Assembly: GCA_023666275.1 (NCBI GenBank)
Contig: JAMPCJ010000003.1
Span: 1-64,000, forward strand
Length of the DNA stretch: 64,000 nt
Direction: 5' to 3'
Origin: Treponema brennaborense
GTDB lineage: Bacteria; Spirochaetota; Spirochaetia; Treponematales; Treponemataceae
Part shown: one piece after another, positions 6,878-16,091 of the stretch
Layout of the letters: the number at the start of each line of letters is the position of its first letter
Position numbering within the stretch: the stretch's first letter is position 1
Position numbers and translations under genes: made by a program
Notes under the pieces: model-generated
Databases searched by the model: none
Seen by the model: the letters and a program-made list of their open reading frames with translations, nothing else
What the model was told of the DNA's origin: nothing

Positions 6878-8643
6878 ACAAAACAGACGCTCATGCATAT
6901 CCTGTTTTTGCTGTCGGAAAAACAATCAGCTGTACCCGCGCTGCGGAAGAAGTTTTTTTGCTGAAAATAACCGTTGATTCTCTGCCTGCCGTGGAATGCG
7001 GGCAGTTTTTTATGCTGCGCTCGGTTCCTTCCAAAGTTTTATTGTCGCGGCCGATCAGCGTGTACATGGCAGACGGCAATGTCTTGGAATTTTTGATTCT
7101 GCGAAAAGGTTCGGGGACTGCGGAATTGTGCGCGCTTGCGCCCGGCAGTTCCGTTGACATTCTCGGTCCGCAGGGAAATACCTTTCCGCGTCCGTCTGTC
7201 CGCGGCAGCAGCGGCACGGTGTTCCCTGCAATTATCGGCGGCGGCATCGGCGTGGCGCCTGTTGCGGGATTCGCGGCATCGCTTCCGCCTGCAAGTTATG
7301 ACTTTTATGCATGCTTCCGCCATGAATCTTACGGATTGGAGCATATTGCGCCTCATTCGCTTTGCATAACAACGGATGACGGGCACGAAGGCATCCGAGG
7401 AATGCTTCCGGATGTATTTACGCCCGCAGTATTGGCGGAAAAAGGATACACGGAAGTATATGCCTGCGGACCTGTGCCGATGCTTGCGTATGTGCAGAAA
7501 GTATGTGCGGCGGCAAAAGTGCCTTGTTATCTCAGCATGGAAGCGCACATGGCGTGCGGAATGGGCGCGTGTCTCGGCTGCACGGTGAAGACAGTTCACG
7601 GAAACCGCCGCTGCTGCAAAGACGGTCCCGTATTCGCAGGGAATGAATTGCTCTTTGACAGTTTTCCGTCTTCCGCGCCGGCGGCAAAACAAAACATTCC
7701 GATTTCCGCTGCGGCTGCGGATCTTTCCGTTTCCGTTGCGGGCGTGCGTTTTGCCAATCCCGTTATTGCTGCGTCCGGCACATTCGGATACGGTTCGGAA
7801 TATTCGCCGCTGTTTGATGTAAATATGCTCGGCGGAATTTGCTCGAAAGGTCTTACGCTGGAACCGAAAGCCGGCAACAGCGGCACTCGTTTGCAGGAAA
7901 CGCCGTCCGGACTTATCAATTCAATCGGGCTTGAAAATCCGGGCATTCCCGAATTTATCGAAAAGAAACTGCCGCTCATGCTGTCTTTGAAGCCTGTAAC
8001 AATTGTTAATTTGTCGGGTTCTTCTGTAGAAACATACGTGCAGGGGGCACGCCTTTTGGATAAAACCGACGCGCCGATGATAGAATTGAATATTTCCTGT
8101 CCCAATGTGAAAAGCGGCGGCATGGCTTTCGGACTTGAGCCTGCTGCCGCGGCAGAAGTTACGGCGGCAGTCCGCGCCGCTACGTCAAAGCCGCTTATGG
8201 TAAAACTTTCTCCGAATGCGCCGGATATTGTGTCCGTAGCAGATGCGGTGCGGCGCGCCGGAGCGGATGCAATAAGCCTTGTAAACACTTTTCAGGCAAT
8301 GGCGGTCGATATAGAAAAAAAACGTCCGGTTTTTGACAATATAAAAGCAGGACTTGCGGGACCCGCGATAAAACCGCTTGCGCTGCGGCTTGTGTATGAT
8401 GTCTGTCTTGCCATGAAACATCTGCCGGAAGAAGAACGCATTCCCGTTATCGGTTTGGGCGGCATACAAACTTGGCAGGATGCCGCGGAATTTATTATGG
8501 CAGGTGCGTGCGCGGTACAAGTGGGAACGGCAACTTTCGCGCATCCGAACTGCATGATTTCGATAATCGAAGGGTTTCGTTCGTTTATGATGCGGAATAA
8601 ATATGAAAAAATCAGTGATTTCTGCGGTATCATTTTACCGTAA
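6874..8643 (+). CDS. pyrKD: fused dihydroorotate dehydrogenase: electron transfer (PyrK) + catalytic (PyrD) parts
   Basis: A 589-residue fusion of the two subunits of class 1B dihydroorotate dehydrogenase, which oxidises dihydroorotate to orotate with NAD+. Residues 1 to about 265 are PyrK: SRPISVY for FAD, GGGIGVAP and ACGPVPML for NAD(H), and Cys228, Cys233, Cys236 and Cys248 for the 2Fe-2S cluster. Residues about 280-589 are PyrD: NPVIAASGTFGYG, then ELNISCPNVKSGG with catalytic Cys409, then GLGGIQTWQDAAEF. The linker is short and Ala/Pro/Ser-rich (about 266-280). These subunits are normally separate genes, so the fusion fixes 1:1 stoichiometry. It overlaps pyrF by four bases. Confidence 0.94.
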   Translation: MNKTDAHAYPVFAVGKTISCTRAAEEVFLLKITVDSLPAVECGQFFMLRSVPSKVLLSRPISVYMADGNVLEFLILRKGSGTAELCALAPGSSVDILGPQGNTFPRPSVRGSSGTVFPAIIGGGIGVAPVAGFAASLPPASYDFYACFRHESYGLEHIAPHSLCITTDDGHEGIRGMLPDVFTPAVLAEKGYTEVYACGPVPMLAYVQKVCAAAKVPCYLSMEAHMACGMGACLGCTVKTVHGNRRCCKDGPVFAGNELLFDSFPSSAPAAKQNIPISAAAADLSVSVAGVRFANPVIAASGTFGYGSEYSPLFDVNMLGGICSKGLTLEPKAGNSGTRLQETPSGLINSIGLENPGIPEFIEKKLPLMLSLKPVTIVNLSGSSVETYVQGARLLDKTDAPMIELNISCPNVKSGGMAFGLEPAAAAEVTAAVRAATSKPLMVKLSPNAPDIVSVADAVRRAGADAISLVNTFQAMAVDIEKKRPVFDNIKAGLAGPAIKPLALRLVYDVCLAMKHLPEEERIPVIGLGGIQTWQDAAEFIMAGACAVQVGTATFAHPNCMISIIEGFRSFMMRNKYEKISDFCGIILP

Positions 8644-8712
8644 AAACGGTTCTGTTGCGGCGCAGTGTATTTTTCTGCGGCGTCGATTTTTTGAGTTATC
8701 GGGAGGCTGAAA

Positions 8713-9330
8713 ATGATGAAATCCTATGTACTTGCGGGGATTATGGGAATTATTCTCGGTTTGATGATGCTGTTTGCACCGGCAGCGTTCATTCAGGTCG
8801 TTGTTATTGTGATTGGCGCCGCAAGTGTCGTAAGCGGCGTGCTTGGTTTTTTGACCGTGCGCAGCTTGATTGACGATGTGCTTTTCAAACGGACAATAGT
8901 TGTCCGCTCCGTGCTTTGCATTCTTGTCGGCATGCTTGCCGTGTTTTTGCCGCTTGTTCTCGCAGGAACGGTATGGACCGTAATGTCTTACATATTGGCG
9001 GCGGAATTGTTTGTTTCTGCCGTGCTGGAAATTTACGGCGTAATAAAACTGAAGTCCGCGGGGCAGACGGTAAAGCCGTACTATGCGGAAATACTTGTGT
9101 CTTTGATATTTTCGTGCATTTTATTTGCGTCGCCTGCCGCCGTCGGAATAACGATTATTCGCTTTGCGGGCGGTCTTGTTCTTTTGGCGGCAAGTGTTCT
9201 TACCTTTTGGGCAGTGCGCTTTCAGCCGCCGGAAAATATCCGCAACGTAACGCCCGGATTTGCTGTGTATGATAATTCCGATGAAGAGCGCGCCGAATAT
9301 TCGTCCGGCAGTGCCGAAACTGACAATTGA
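8713..9330 (+). CDS. HdeD/DUF308-like membrane protein
   Basis: A 205-residue integral membrane protein with about six hydrophobic segments arranged as three similar hairpins, as in the HdeD/DUF308 family; a Gly-rich first segment (LAGIMGIILGLMMLFAP) is typical. E. coli HdeD is linked to acid resistance, but the molecular role of the family is unclear. The C-terminal 35 residues are soluble, acidic and Ser-rich. GGGAGG lies seven bases upstream of the double ATG. It follows pyrKD by 69 bases in the same direction with no terminator seen, so co-transcription is possible. Confidence 0.82.
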   Translation: MMKSYVLAGIMGIILGLMMLFAPAAFIQVVVIVIGAASVVSGVLGFLTVRSLIDDVLFKRTIVVRSVLCILVGMLAVFLPLVLAGTVWTVMSYILAAELFVSAVLEIYGVIKLKSAGQTVKPYYAEILVSLIFSCILFASPAAVGITIIRFAGGLVLLAASVLTFWAVRFQPPENIRNVTPGFAVYDNSDEERAEYSSGSAETDN

Positions 9331-9348
9331 ACAAAAAATGAAAAAATG

Positions 9349-9354
9349 TTAACT
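9349..9354 (+). promoter_or_regulatory. -10 box of a possible leaderless promoter
   Basis: TTAACT lies seven bases before ATG 9362, with TTGAAC (9327-9332) 16 bases further upstream. No ribosome site precedes the gene. Confidence 0.4.
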
Positions 9355-9361
9355 TTGACGC

Positions 9362-10522
9362 ATGGCAATTTTGGCTGCGCTTTGTGCGATAGGCGCTGAA
9401 AAAATTCTCGGAAACGAAATAAAAAAGCTGGGATACACAATATGCGGAAATGCTCCCGGACGTGTTACATATCAATGTCCGGAAGAAGGTCTTTTTCGAT
9501 CAAACTTGTGTCTGCGGACGGCGGACCGTGTGTATTTGCAGGCGGCGTCTTTTTCCGCGCCTGATTTTGATGCGCTTTTTGACGGCGTTTACGCTGTCTG
9601 CTGGCAGGATTATGTAAAAAAAGACGTCCGAATTGTTGTCGATAAAGTACGAATATTCCGCAGCGCATTGACTTCAGAACACAGCGTTCAAAGTATTGTT
9701 CATAAAGCGATATATAAAAAACTCGGCGACGCTTGGCATATATCCGTACTGCCGGAAAGCGGGGAAGAAGCTGCTGTCCGCGTATATCTGGAACGGGATA
9801 CCGTGCAGATTCTGCTCGATCTTTCCGGCGAACCGCTTCATAAGCGCGGTTACCGCGTTGACGGCGGACCTGCACCGATGCGCGAAACGCTTGCCGCAGC
9901 AATGCTTCAGCTGTGCTGCTGGCGCAGAAAAACTCCGCTGCATGATCCGTTCTGCGGTTCCGGCACCATTCTTTGTGAAGCCGCGCTGTTTGCCTACAAT
10001 GTCGCTCCGGGACTTGGCCGCCGTTTTTCAATGGAACATCTCGCGTTTTTCAACCAAAAAGAAGCGGAAGAAATCCGCCGAAAAGAAGCAGAAAAAATCC
10101 GCCCCGATGCTGTTGCCCGTATAACCGGTACGGATGCGGATCCTGCGGCGGCAGAACGCGCACGGAAAAACGCGGAACATGCGTGTGTGATTGCGGGGCG
10201 TGCTTTGCAGCTTGTGGGCAGCGATGCGCGCATTCAGCGTCCCGATTTTGCCGCTGCCCGTTTCTCCGATATTGCCGCACCGTATGAAACAGGTTTGATT
10301 TTATCTAATCCGCCGTACGGGGAACGTCTCGGCGACGCAGCTCAGGCAGAAGAATTGTACAAAAATATGGGTGTACTGTTTGATGCGTTTCCCGGATGGG
10401 AACTGGGTTTTATTTGCGCGCATAAAAATTTTGAAGATGCTTTGGGAAAAACAGCGGTGCTTTGCAAAGATCTGAAAAGCGGTAATCTCGATACACGCTT
10501 TTATTTATATAAAAATATCTAA
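9362..10522 (+). CDS. THUMP-domain 23S rRNA methyltransferase (RlmL/YpsC type)
   Basis: A 386-residue SAM-dependent RNA methyltransferase. The N-terminal ~150 residues match a ferredoxin-like plus THUMP RNA-binding region. Residues ~190-386 are the Rossmann catalytic domain with SAM motif HDPFCGSGTILCEAA and catalytic motif LSNPPYGERL, the NPPY type of N2-guanine or N6-adenine methylation. It corresponds to the N-terminal half of E. coli RlmL or to Bacillus YpsC; the exact target (G2445 in E. coli RlmL) is inferred only. An insert of charged residues (about 238-252) interrupts the domain. The start has no obvious ribosome site. Confidence 0.88.
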   Translation: MAILAALCAIGAEKILGNEIKKLGYTICGNAPGRVTYQCPEEGLFRSNLCLRTADRVYLQAASFSAPDFDALFDGVYAVCWQDYVKKDVRIVVDKVRIFRSALTSEHSVQSIVHKAIYKKLGDAWHISVLPESGEEAAVRVYLERDTVQILLDLSGEPLHKRGYRVDGGPAPMRETLAAAMLQLCCWRRKTPLHDPFCGSGTILCEAALFAYNVAPGLGRRFSMEHLAFFNQKEAEEIRRKEAEKIRPDAVARITGTDADPAAAERARKNAEHACVIAGRALQLVGSDARIQRPDFAAARFSDIAAPYETGLILSNPPYGERLGDAAQAEELYKNMGVLFDAFPGWELGFICAHKNFEDALGKTAVLCKDLKSGNLDTRFYLYKNI

Positions 10523-10575
10523 AAACAAAAAAATCAGCTGCAGTTGAAAATACAACGGACAGGAGACAGCGCGCA

Positions 10576-11178
10576 ATGGCGATTGTTATCGAGCATGACA
10601 AACGGAAACATGAAATACTTGATAAAGCCCTCGATATTTTTATGGAAGAAGGCTACGAAGATGTTACGTTTCAAAAAATTGCCGATCGCTGCGGCATTAC
10701 CCGCACTACATTGTATTTTTATTTCAATAATAAACGCGAAATATTTCTCTGGAGCATAAAACAGTTAACGCAGTATCTCGAAGAATCTCTGCTGAAAATT
10801 ATTTCCTGCAAAGAAAAAACGGCATCGGAAAAACTTCTTGAAATACTGCTGTATGTTCTGGATGCCTGCGTCGAAAATCGGCGGCTGTTCAGCGTTTTGC
10901 TTTCGTATTTGCTGCAATTGCGAAAAAGCGGCAAAAATCCGGGAGAGCGTGTCCGCCGCCGAATAGTTCGGCTTCGGCATTTGCTTTCCACGGTCATTAT
11001 CGAAGGCATCAATAGCGGTGAATTCAAACGGCAGAATCTTAAGGATGTAAACGAAATGCTGTACGGGCTTCAGGAATCCGTTATATTCCGCCTGGCGATT
11101 CTCGATCAGCAGGATGTCGACGAAATGCGTTCCGTAATGAAACTTGCAGTGCAGGGTTTGAAAAAAAACGAAAATTGA
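10576..11178 (+). CDS. TetR/AcrR family transcriptional regulator
   Basis: A 200-residue repressor-type regulator. Residues ~10-57 form the TetR helix-turn-helix, with ALDIFMEEGYEDVTFQKIA, CGITRTTLYFYFNNKREIF and the usual spacing. The C-terminal ~140 residues are the variable ligand domain and give no ligand clue. AGGAG lies 11 bases before the ATG. It converges on the envelope acyltransferase operon, so it could control that operon, itself, or something elsewhere; no palindrome was identified as its operator. Confidence 0.9.
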   Translation: MAIVIEHDKRKHEILDKALDIFMEEGYEDVTFQKIADRCGITRTTLYFYFNNKREIFLWSIKQLTQYLEESLLKIISCKEKTASEKLLEILLYVLDACVENRRLFSVLLSYLLQLRKSGKNPGERVRRRIVRLRHLLSTVIIEGINSGEFKRQNLKDVNEMLYGLQESVIFRLAILDQQDVDEMRSVMKLAVQGLKKNEN

Positions 11179-11228
11179 GCCGAAATATTTTTGTGCGGAA
11201 AAACTGCCTGCGTTTCGTTTGCCGTTAT

Positions 11229-12035
11229 TCAATCGACCGCTTTTTGAGCATACCAGCTGTTATATGTTTCCATGCATGCCGCGAAATTTTTTTCTTTCAG
11301 CTGCCGGATGTTTTCCGATTTTGAAAGAGCATTATCCGGATACAGTGGTTTCAAAATGTGCACGGTAAAGCGGCGGAGTTCGATGCCGTTTTTATCGTAT
11401 TTTCCTGTTTTGGAAAATGTTACAAAGCAGGGAAGCACCGGCACGTTGTTCGCCGCGGTATAATGAAATGCGCCGTCCATAAACGGGCGCGGTTTTTCGT
11501 AGCACCACCATTCGGAACCTTCGGGGAAAAAAAGCACAAATGTATTGTGATGCAAATAGTATTCAACGGCTTTATTGAAGTGCGGAAGAATATCTTTTGC
11601 CGGAGAAAACGGCAGTATTCCGGATGCGCGCATATATTCGCCTAATAAATCATTGCGGTTGTTAAAATCGGCTGTCATGATTTTCAATTTTTTTCCGTGA
11701 AGCGCATATTTCATCAAAAGCCCGTCATATTTGTTGATATGATTGCATGTAACAACGGCGCTTTTCAGATTTTTTAAATTGCTGCGTCCGATAATTTTTG
11801 TGTGAAAAATTCGTTTGTTTAGGAGCAGCGTAAATGCGTATAAAAATGAAATATGCAGATAGAAATATTTCAGCTTAAGCCGCCGCGGCGGAATGTACGG
11901 AAAATCCGCAGTCAGCGGCAGGCATGCGGAATAATCTATCGGGTCGAGATGAGAATTAAAATTTCCCAGTGCTTCCGCGGTTTTTATTTTTTCGAGAACG
12001 TCCGGCGTTGTATACGCTAAATCAAAAAAGTTCAT
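11229..12035 (-). CDS. PlsC-type lysophospholipid/glycolipid acyltransferase
   Basis: A 268-residue membrane-associated acyltransferase. Motif I is NHINKYDGLL (the NHxxxxD catalytic pair) and motif III is FFPEGSEWW, both hallmarks of PlsC acyltransferases that acylate glycerol lipids. The start ATG 12035-12033 overlaps the stop of the upstream glycosyltransferase (TAATG), implying translational coupling; an earlier ATG at 12143 would run far into that gene. It is the last gene of a four-gene minus-strand operon. A basic, aromatic segment near residues 45-75 probably anchors it to the membrane. The acceptor lipid is unknown. Confidence 0.87.
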   Translation of the reverse strand: MNFFDLAYTTPDVLEKIKTAEALGNFNSHLDPIDYSACLPLTADFPYIPPRRLKLKYFYLHISFLYAFTLLLNKRIFHTKIIGRSNLKNLKSAVVTCNHINKYDGLLMKYALHGKKLKIMTADFNNRNDLLGEYMRASGILPFSPAKDILPHFNKAVEYYLHHNTFVLFFPEGSEWWCYEKPRPFMDGAFHYTAANNVPVLPCFVTFSKTGKYDKNGIELRRFTVHILKPLYPDNALSKSENIRQLKEKNFAACMETYNSWYAQKAVD

Positions 12036-13309
12036 TATTCGCCCCGAATAATTTTTTCCGTCTGCGGTTTTATGCGCTCGATTGTTTCCCATTTTTGCGG
12101 CGTGCGAATGAAAATTGCTTTTGCAACTATTTTTATGTACCACATATAGAACAGCGGATGAACAAATGCAAGGATTATTTTATCCAGAATCGATAATTTT
12201 ATGTTATCCCAGTCAACGATAATCGCCGTAATCGAAAGAATGAAAAATGCCGTATATATCGAAAGCAGCGCATATATTCCCGTGCACATATATGTTTGCG
12301 CGGCCGCAGCATCATGCGCAAGAAACATCCAGCCGGCGGAAACTGCGCCTATCGCAAAGCATGCAATCATTGCTGCGGCATATGCATAAACAAGCCATAA
12401 GCAAAACATGAAATAATTATTCATAAAATTGCGCATGCCTTTTTTTCGCAGCAAATCGCCCGCGTAAATAAAATCCGAACCGGTAAGACCTGTCATCCAG
12501 CGTGTTCTGCGCTTATTCGTTTCGGTAATTGACGGAGATTCTTCCATAAAAAGTTTTGCATGGGAATAATAAAAAGTTTTATATCCCTGCAAAGCGCAGT
12601 CTCTCTGCAATTCCATATCTTCTGTGAGTGTTTTTTTGTAAATCCAGCCGTTCCATTTTTCGACAAGTTCCCGCCGAAAAAGAATGCCGGTTGTAACTGT
12701 CATTGTGGTAAAATTGTGATCCGATTTCCAGCGGTTTCCCATATCATCCATGAATGTCCAGATGAGTCCGTTGCATGCGGCGACAAGGTTTACATTATCT
12801 TGTGTTCGCTGAAAATAATTTTTCACGAGTTTTTTGCCGTTTATGACATCCGCACCGCTTGCCATCGCATTATTCATTTCTTCCAGAAATTCCGCCGCCA
12901 CTACGCAGTCTGCATCAATGACAACAAACGCGTCGTACTGCTTCGGATATTCCGTCAGTATTTTTTTCAAGCAAAAATCAAGGCAGTCGCCTTTGCATGT
13001 TTGGTTTTGATCGACATATACCGTTGCGTCTGCGATTTTTGCGTATTCATGAACGGGATCGTCCGGTTCTTTTACAACGATAAATACGTCGAAATTGTTT
13101 TTTGCATAGGTTTGGTTTTTCAAAGATTCAAGAAGCGGAATAACGGCAGTTCCTTCGTTGCGTGCAGGTATGATAACCGCAAGTTTGTTTTGTTTTTCGT
13201 TATGCAGCTGCGGCTGCTTTTTAAAAGAAGCAAACCAGCATAACATGCGGGGCAAATACAAAACAAAAAATATCATTGTTATCAATTTAATTACGCTGAT
13301 ACTAATCAT
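12035..13309 (-). CDS. family 2 membrane glycosyltransferase
   Basis: A 424-residue processive-type GT2 enzyme. An N-terminal membrane helix is followed by the catalytic domain with AVIIPARNEG, the metal-binding VVIDADC (DxD), LTEDMEL (TED) and a KRRTRWMTG motif equivalent to the QxxRW of hyaluronan/cellulose synthase-type enzymes, with the Gln replaced. Three to four C-terminal hydrophobic helices follow. This places sugar transfer at the cytoplasmic membrane. It sits four bases after the GT8 gene and overlaps the terminal acyltransferase, so it probably works with them on one envelope glycolipid or polymer. Confidence 0.9.
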   Translation of the reverse strand: MISISVIKLITMIFFVLYLPRMLCWFASFKKQPQLHNEKQNKLAVIIPARNEGTAVIPLLESLKNQTYAKNNFDVFIVVKEPDDPVHEYAKIADATVYVDQNQTCKGDCLDFCLKKILTEYPKQYDAFVVIDADCVVAAEFLEEMNNAMASGADVINGKKLVKNYFQRTQDNVNLVAACNGLIWTFMDDMGNRWKSDHNFTTMTVTTGILFRRELVEKWNGWIYKKTLTEDMELQRDCALQGYKTFYYSHAKLFMEESPSITETNKRRTRWMTGLTGSDFIYAGDLLRKKGMRNFMNNYFMFCLWLVYAYAAAMIACFAIGAVSAGWMFLAHDAAAAQTYMCTGIYALLSIYTAFFILSITAIIVDWDNIKLSILDKIILAFVHPLFYMWYIKIVAKAIFIRTPQKWETIERIKPQTEKIIRGE

Positions 13310-13313
13310 AAAA

Positions 13314-14138
13314 TTATTTTTCTCCCAGTTCTTTTATGCGTGCGAGATATTCATCGAGAATATCGTCGTATGCATGAATTTTATATACATTCCTGACTTT
13401 TCCCACTTGCCACGGTTTTACGTTGACTGTGTGATAAAACGGAAACCATCGAATTGATTTTGAAAAATGCTGAATTACTGTGTCTTTTCTTAGTTTTCGC
13501 TGTTCGTTATATTTTGTCGGCATAAATTTTTTTCGGCGCACCAGTTTATTGAGCGCGCTTTGATCCGGAAACCACATTTTCTTTTCGCGGCAAAGTTTCC
13601 GTGCGTTTTCGAATAATCCGGTTTCTTTTATTTTTTTCATGTTAAGGTACAAAACGCCGGCATTTTGATAATCATATCTGATAAATACTTTTCCCAAATA
13701 ATCGCGTACCGCTGCGAATTCGAATTCCCGTATATCTGTATCAAATAAACTTTCGATATTCTGATTTGCGATTGTGTCTGTGTCAAGATATAAAATCGTA
13801 TCGGGAATTTTTTCTATGGTATCGGCAAACAAGCGCGCCAATGTATACGGCGTATAATTTGTCAGCATGTTGGGACTGTCCGCCATTTCGTTTTTGAATT
13901 TATCAGAAACATCAATCAATTCTATAAAACTTTCTGTATTGACTTCCCGCAGCATTTTTTCAAGATAGTCGGCTTGTTCCCGCTTAAACGGTTTGTATGC
14001 GGCGTTGATATCCGTCAAATCCATTGTTATCACATATACATGCAGAGGGGATTTTGTGCATTTGATAATCGAAAGAAGCGAAATGAGCAGTCCGTCGAAA
14101 ACTTTGTCATTGCCGCAGTACATAAGATTCAATGTCAA
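13314..14138 (-). CDS. family 8 glycosyltransferase
   Basis: A 274-residue GT8 enzyme, of the glycogenin/lipopolysaccharide galactosyl- or glucosyltransferase type. It starts NLMYCGNDKVFDGLLISLLS as this family does, carries the DxD metal/nucleotide-sugar motif in ILYLDTDT, the NAGVLYLNM block, and a C-terminal FSKSIRWFP/IHAY region. Its ATG overlaps the stop of the upstream acyltransferase by four bases (ATGA). With no lipid A genes in view, its acceptor is more likely a diacylglycerol-type glycolipid or surface polysaccharide; this is inference. Confidence 0.9.
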   Translation of the reverse strand: MTLNLMYCGNDKVFDGLLISLLSIIKCTKSPLHVYVITMDLTDINAAYKPFKREQADYLEKMLREVNTESFIELIDVSDKFKNEMADSPNMLTNYTPYTLARLFADTIEKIPDTILYLDTDTIANQNIESLFDTDIREFEFAAVRDYLGKVFIRYDYQNAGVLYLNMKKIKETGLFENARKLCREKKMWFPDQSALNKLVRRKKFMPTKYNEQRKLRKDTVIQHFSKSIRWFPFYHTVNVKPWQVGKVRNVYKIHAYDDILDEYLARIKELGEK

Positions 14139-14938
14139 TTTTCTTTCCTCACATAAGAAATATATTCATACGTCGAATTTTTGCTTCGCTCCGTCATTGT
14201 GCGGAATACTTCGTTCCTGAGTTTTTCCGCCGCCTCTTTTTTCGAAACCGCACCGTCCGGCAGAAAAGGACCGTCCACAAAAACCGTCATTGCCGGTTTG
14301 GCGGAAAAACGGCGGCGCTGGTAGGTAACGGTAAAGCAAAATGTTTTTTTATTGTGCATAACCGGAAAGCGGAACGAATCGCTTTTGAACGGACGGATTT
14401 TCGTGTAATACGGCCAGATATGGGCTTCGGGATATACGGCAATTGCTCTGTTGTGTTCCGCAAGAAATTTCATGTATTCCGTAAAACCGCGCATTCCGGA
14501 AATTTTATTCGGTATAGGGACGGCGCCGATCATTGTCATAAATGTTTTTGTTCCCGGCAGCGATATATTATCGGCGTTTACGATTACCGATGTGTTTTTG
14601 GGAAAAGCAATAACAGAAGGAATATATCCGTCGCCCGGCAGCTGTGTATGATTGCCGTACATAAAAAACGAAAGCTGTTCTTTTTTCAATATTTGATTGT
14701 TTACAATTTTTAAATGAAATTTATATTTCAGATATATAAATGCAATCGGCGTCATTATGCATCGATATAAAATAAAAGAAAAAAAGCGCCAAAAAAAATT
14801 CGCATGATGATATACAAACGAATGATCTATTGTTACGGTCTTGCGGTGTATTCCGGAAAATTCATCATTCAATTCATCTGTGTATTGCACAATTTTTTTA
14901 TCTGCCAAAACAATAATCTCTCCATTTGCGGATAACAT
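14135..14938 (-). CDS. PlsC-like acyltransferase (divergent motifs)
   Basis: A protein of about 267 residues resembling 1-acylglycerol-3-phosphate acyltransferases but with altered motifs: GNHTQLPGDG in place of NHxxxxD, with the His-Asp spacing one residue longer, and VYPEAHIWPYY in place of FPEGxR. Two hydrophobic stretches (WRFFSFILYRCIMTPIAFIYL) suggest membrane attachment. The start is uncertain: ATG 14938 is chosen because homologous-looking sequence begins soon after it; 14956 and 14965 are in-frame alternatives, and none has a strong ribosome site. It is the first gene of the operon and is coupled to the GT8 gene. It could acylate a sugar rather than glycerol phosphate. Confidence 0.75.
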   Translation of the reverse strand: MLSANGEIIVLADKKIVQYTDELNDEFSGIHRKTVTIDHSFVYHHANFFWRFFSFILYRCIMTPIAFIYLKYKFHLKIVNNQILKKEQLSFFMYGNHTQLPGDGYIPSVIAFPKNTSVIVNADNISLPGTKTFMTMIGAVPIPNKISGMRGFTEYMKFLAEHNRAIAVYPEAHIWPYYTKIRPFKSDSFRFPVMHNKKTFCFTVTYQRRRFSAKPAMTVFVDGPFLPDGAVSKKEAAEKLRNEVFRTMTERSKNSTYEYISYVRKEN

Positions 14939-15040
14939 TATGCCGCCGTAAAGCATCCGCATAATATTAGACACTGTTTGTATAAAATAGTTGCAGCGGA
15001 CTTGCAAATATCAGTGTATCTTTATATTGTTTAGCGTATT

Positions 15041-15898
15041 ATGATTAAAAAATATATATGCATGATTGTTTTTTTTGCGGCTGCCGGATGTGTGTTATTC
15101 GCGGATATTCTGAACGAACGCGAACAAGCCGCCGTGCGGAATATCATGGAATTCCGAAAAAATCTTGCGGTATGTTCAAGTCCGCAGGAAGCGCTTGAAC
15201 GTATAAAAACTTTTGAAGCATCGTTTTATTCCGATGAAAATGCACAGCTTTCGGAGCAGGCGCAGTTGATATGCGAAAATTTTTTTGTAATGGAACGCTA
15301 CAATTATTTGTATGAAGCGGATATCAAGCATCCCGAATTAAAAAGCCTGATAACTGCGCAGAATAAGCGGAATGAAGAATGGTTTGCAGTTCATGCCGCG
15401 GAAAAAACAAGCAGCTATTTGTATTGTACCGCCGGCGATGTAATTTCATGCTGCATGCAGTTTATGTCTGTGCCGAAAGCGATGAAACAGGGGCTTGTCA
15501 TAAAAAAGTATTATGATTCCGCACTGGAGCAGGATCCGGATTTAGTTTACTGCATGATGAGTATTGCCCAGTGGTATTTTCATGCACCGGCAGTCGGCGG
15601 CGGAAGCAAGAAAAAAGCTATGGAATATTTCAGAAAAGCGGCGGCGGCAGCAAAAACTCCTGCGGAAATATATTATGCGAAAATTCTGCTTTCGCAGGCA
15701 GTGTTTGATGCCGGAAATACGGAAGAATGCTCCGCGCTGCTTTCCGATGCAGACGCATTGATTCCGGGCGGACGTTATGTTGCGCATTTGCGCAATATCA
15801 ACGGTGCCGGTTTTTCTCTTTTCGGCTATATGCTGGACAGAGAAAAAATCGATAAAAAGCTGCGGGACACAAACCGCACGGCATCGGAAACCTTATAA
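15041..15898 (+). CDS. exported TPR-like protein
   Basis: A 285-residue protein with an N-terminal signal sequence (hydrophobic residues 5-21, then FADILNEREQ). The second half has tetratricopeptide-like helices (YYDSALEQDPDLVYCMMSI, KKAMEYFRKAAAAA), with a GGGSKKKAMEYF segment like TRAP-associated or Sel1-type repeats. It is presumably a periplasmic protein-interaction module. It diverges from the glycolipid operon across a ~100-base spacer containing TTGCAA (15002) and TATATT (15023). No ribosome site is visible before ATG 15041. No specific partner can be named. Confidence 0.78.
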   Translation: MIKKYICMIVFFAAAGCVLFADILNEREQAAVRNIMEFRKNLAVCSSPQEALERIKTFEASFYSDENAQLSEQAQLICENFFVMERYNYLYEADIKHPELKSLITAQNKRNEEWFAVHAAEKTSSYLYCTAGDVISCCMQFMSVPKAMKQGLVIKKYYDSALEQDPDLVYCMMSIAQWYFHAPAVGGGSKKKAMEYFRKAAAAAKTPAEIYYAKILLSQAVFDAGNTEECSALLSDADALIPGGRYVAHLRNINGAGFSLFGYMLDREKIDKKLRDTNRTASETL

Positions 15899-15926
15899 TT
15901 TTGCGGAAGCGCAGACTTATCCGGCG

Positions 15927-15950
15927 TTCGGCTGTAATAATGCAGCCGAA
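15927..15950 (+). terminator. hairpin, possible terminator
   Basis: TTCGGCTG pairs with CAGCCGAA across an eight-base loop, 28 bases after the TPR gene stop. The T run is 15 bases further on, so termination strength is doubtful. Confidence 0.4.
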
Positions 15951-16091
15951 AATCAAGTGCGTTGTTTTTTATTCGATGATGTTTTTCTGCCCAAGCAGAG
16001 AATTGTGATATTCAGCAATTTTTAAATATTCTTTTAATTTTATACGGCTGACATTTATATCACATTCTCTGACGGGCAAAGCACGATATGC

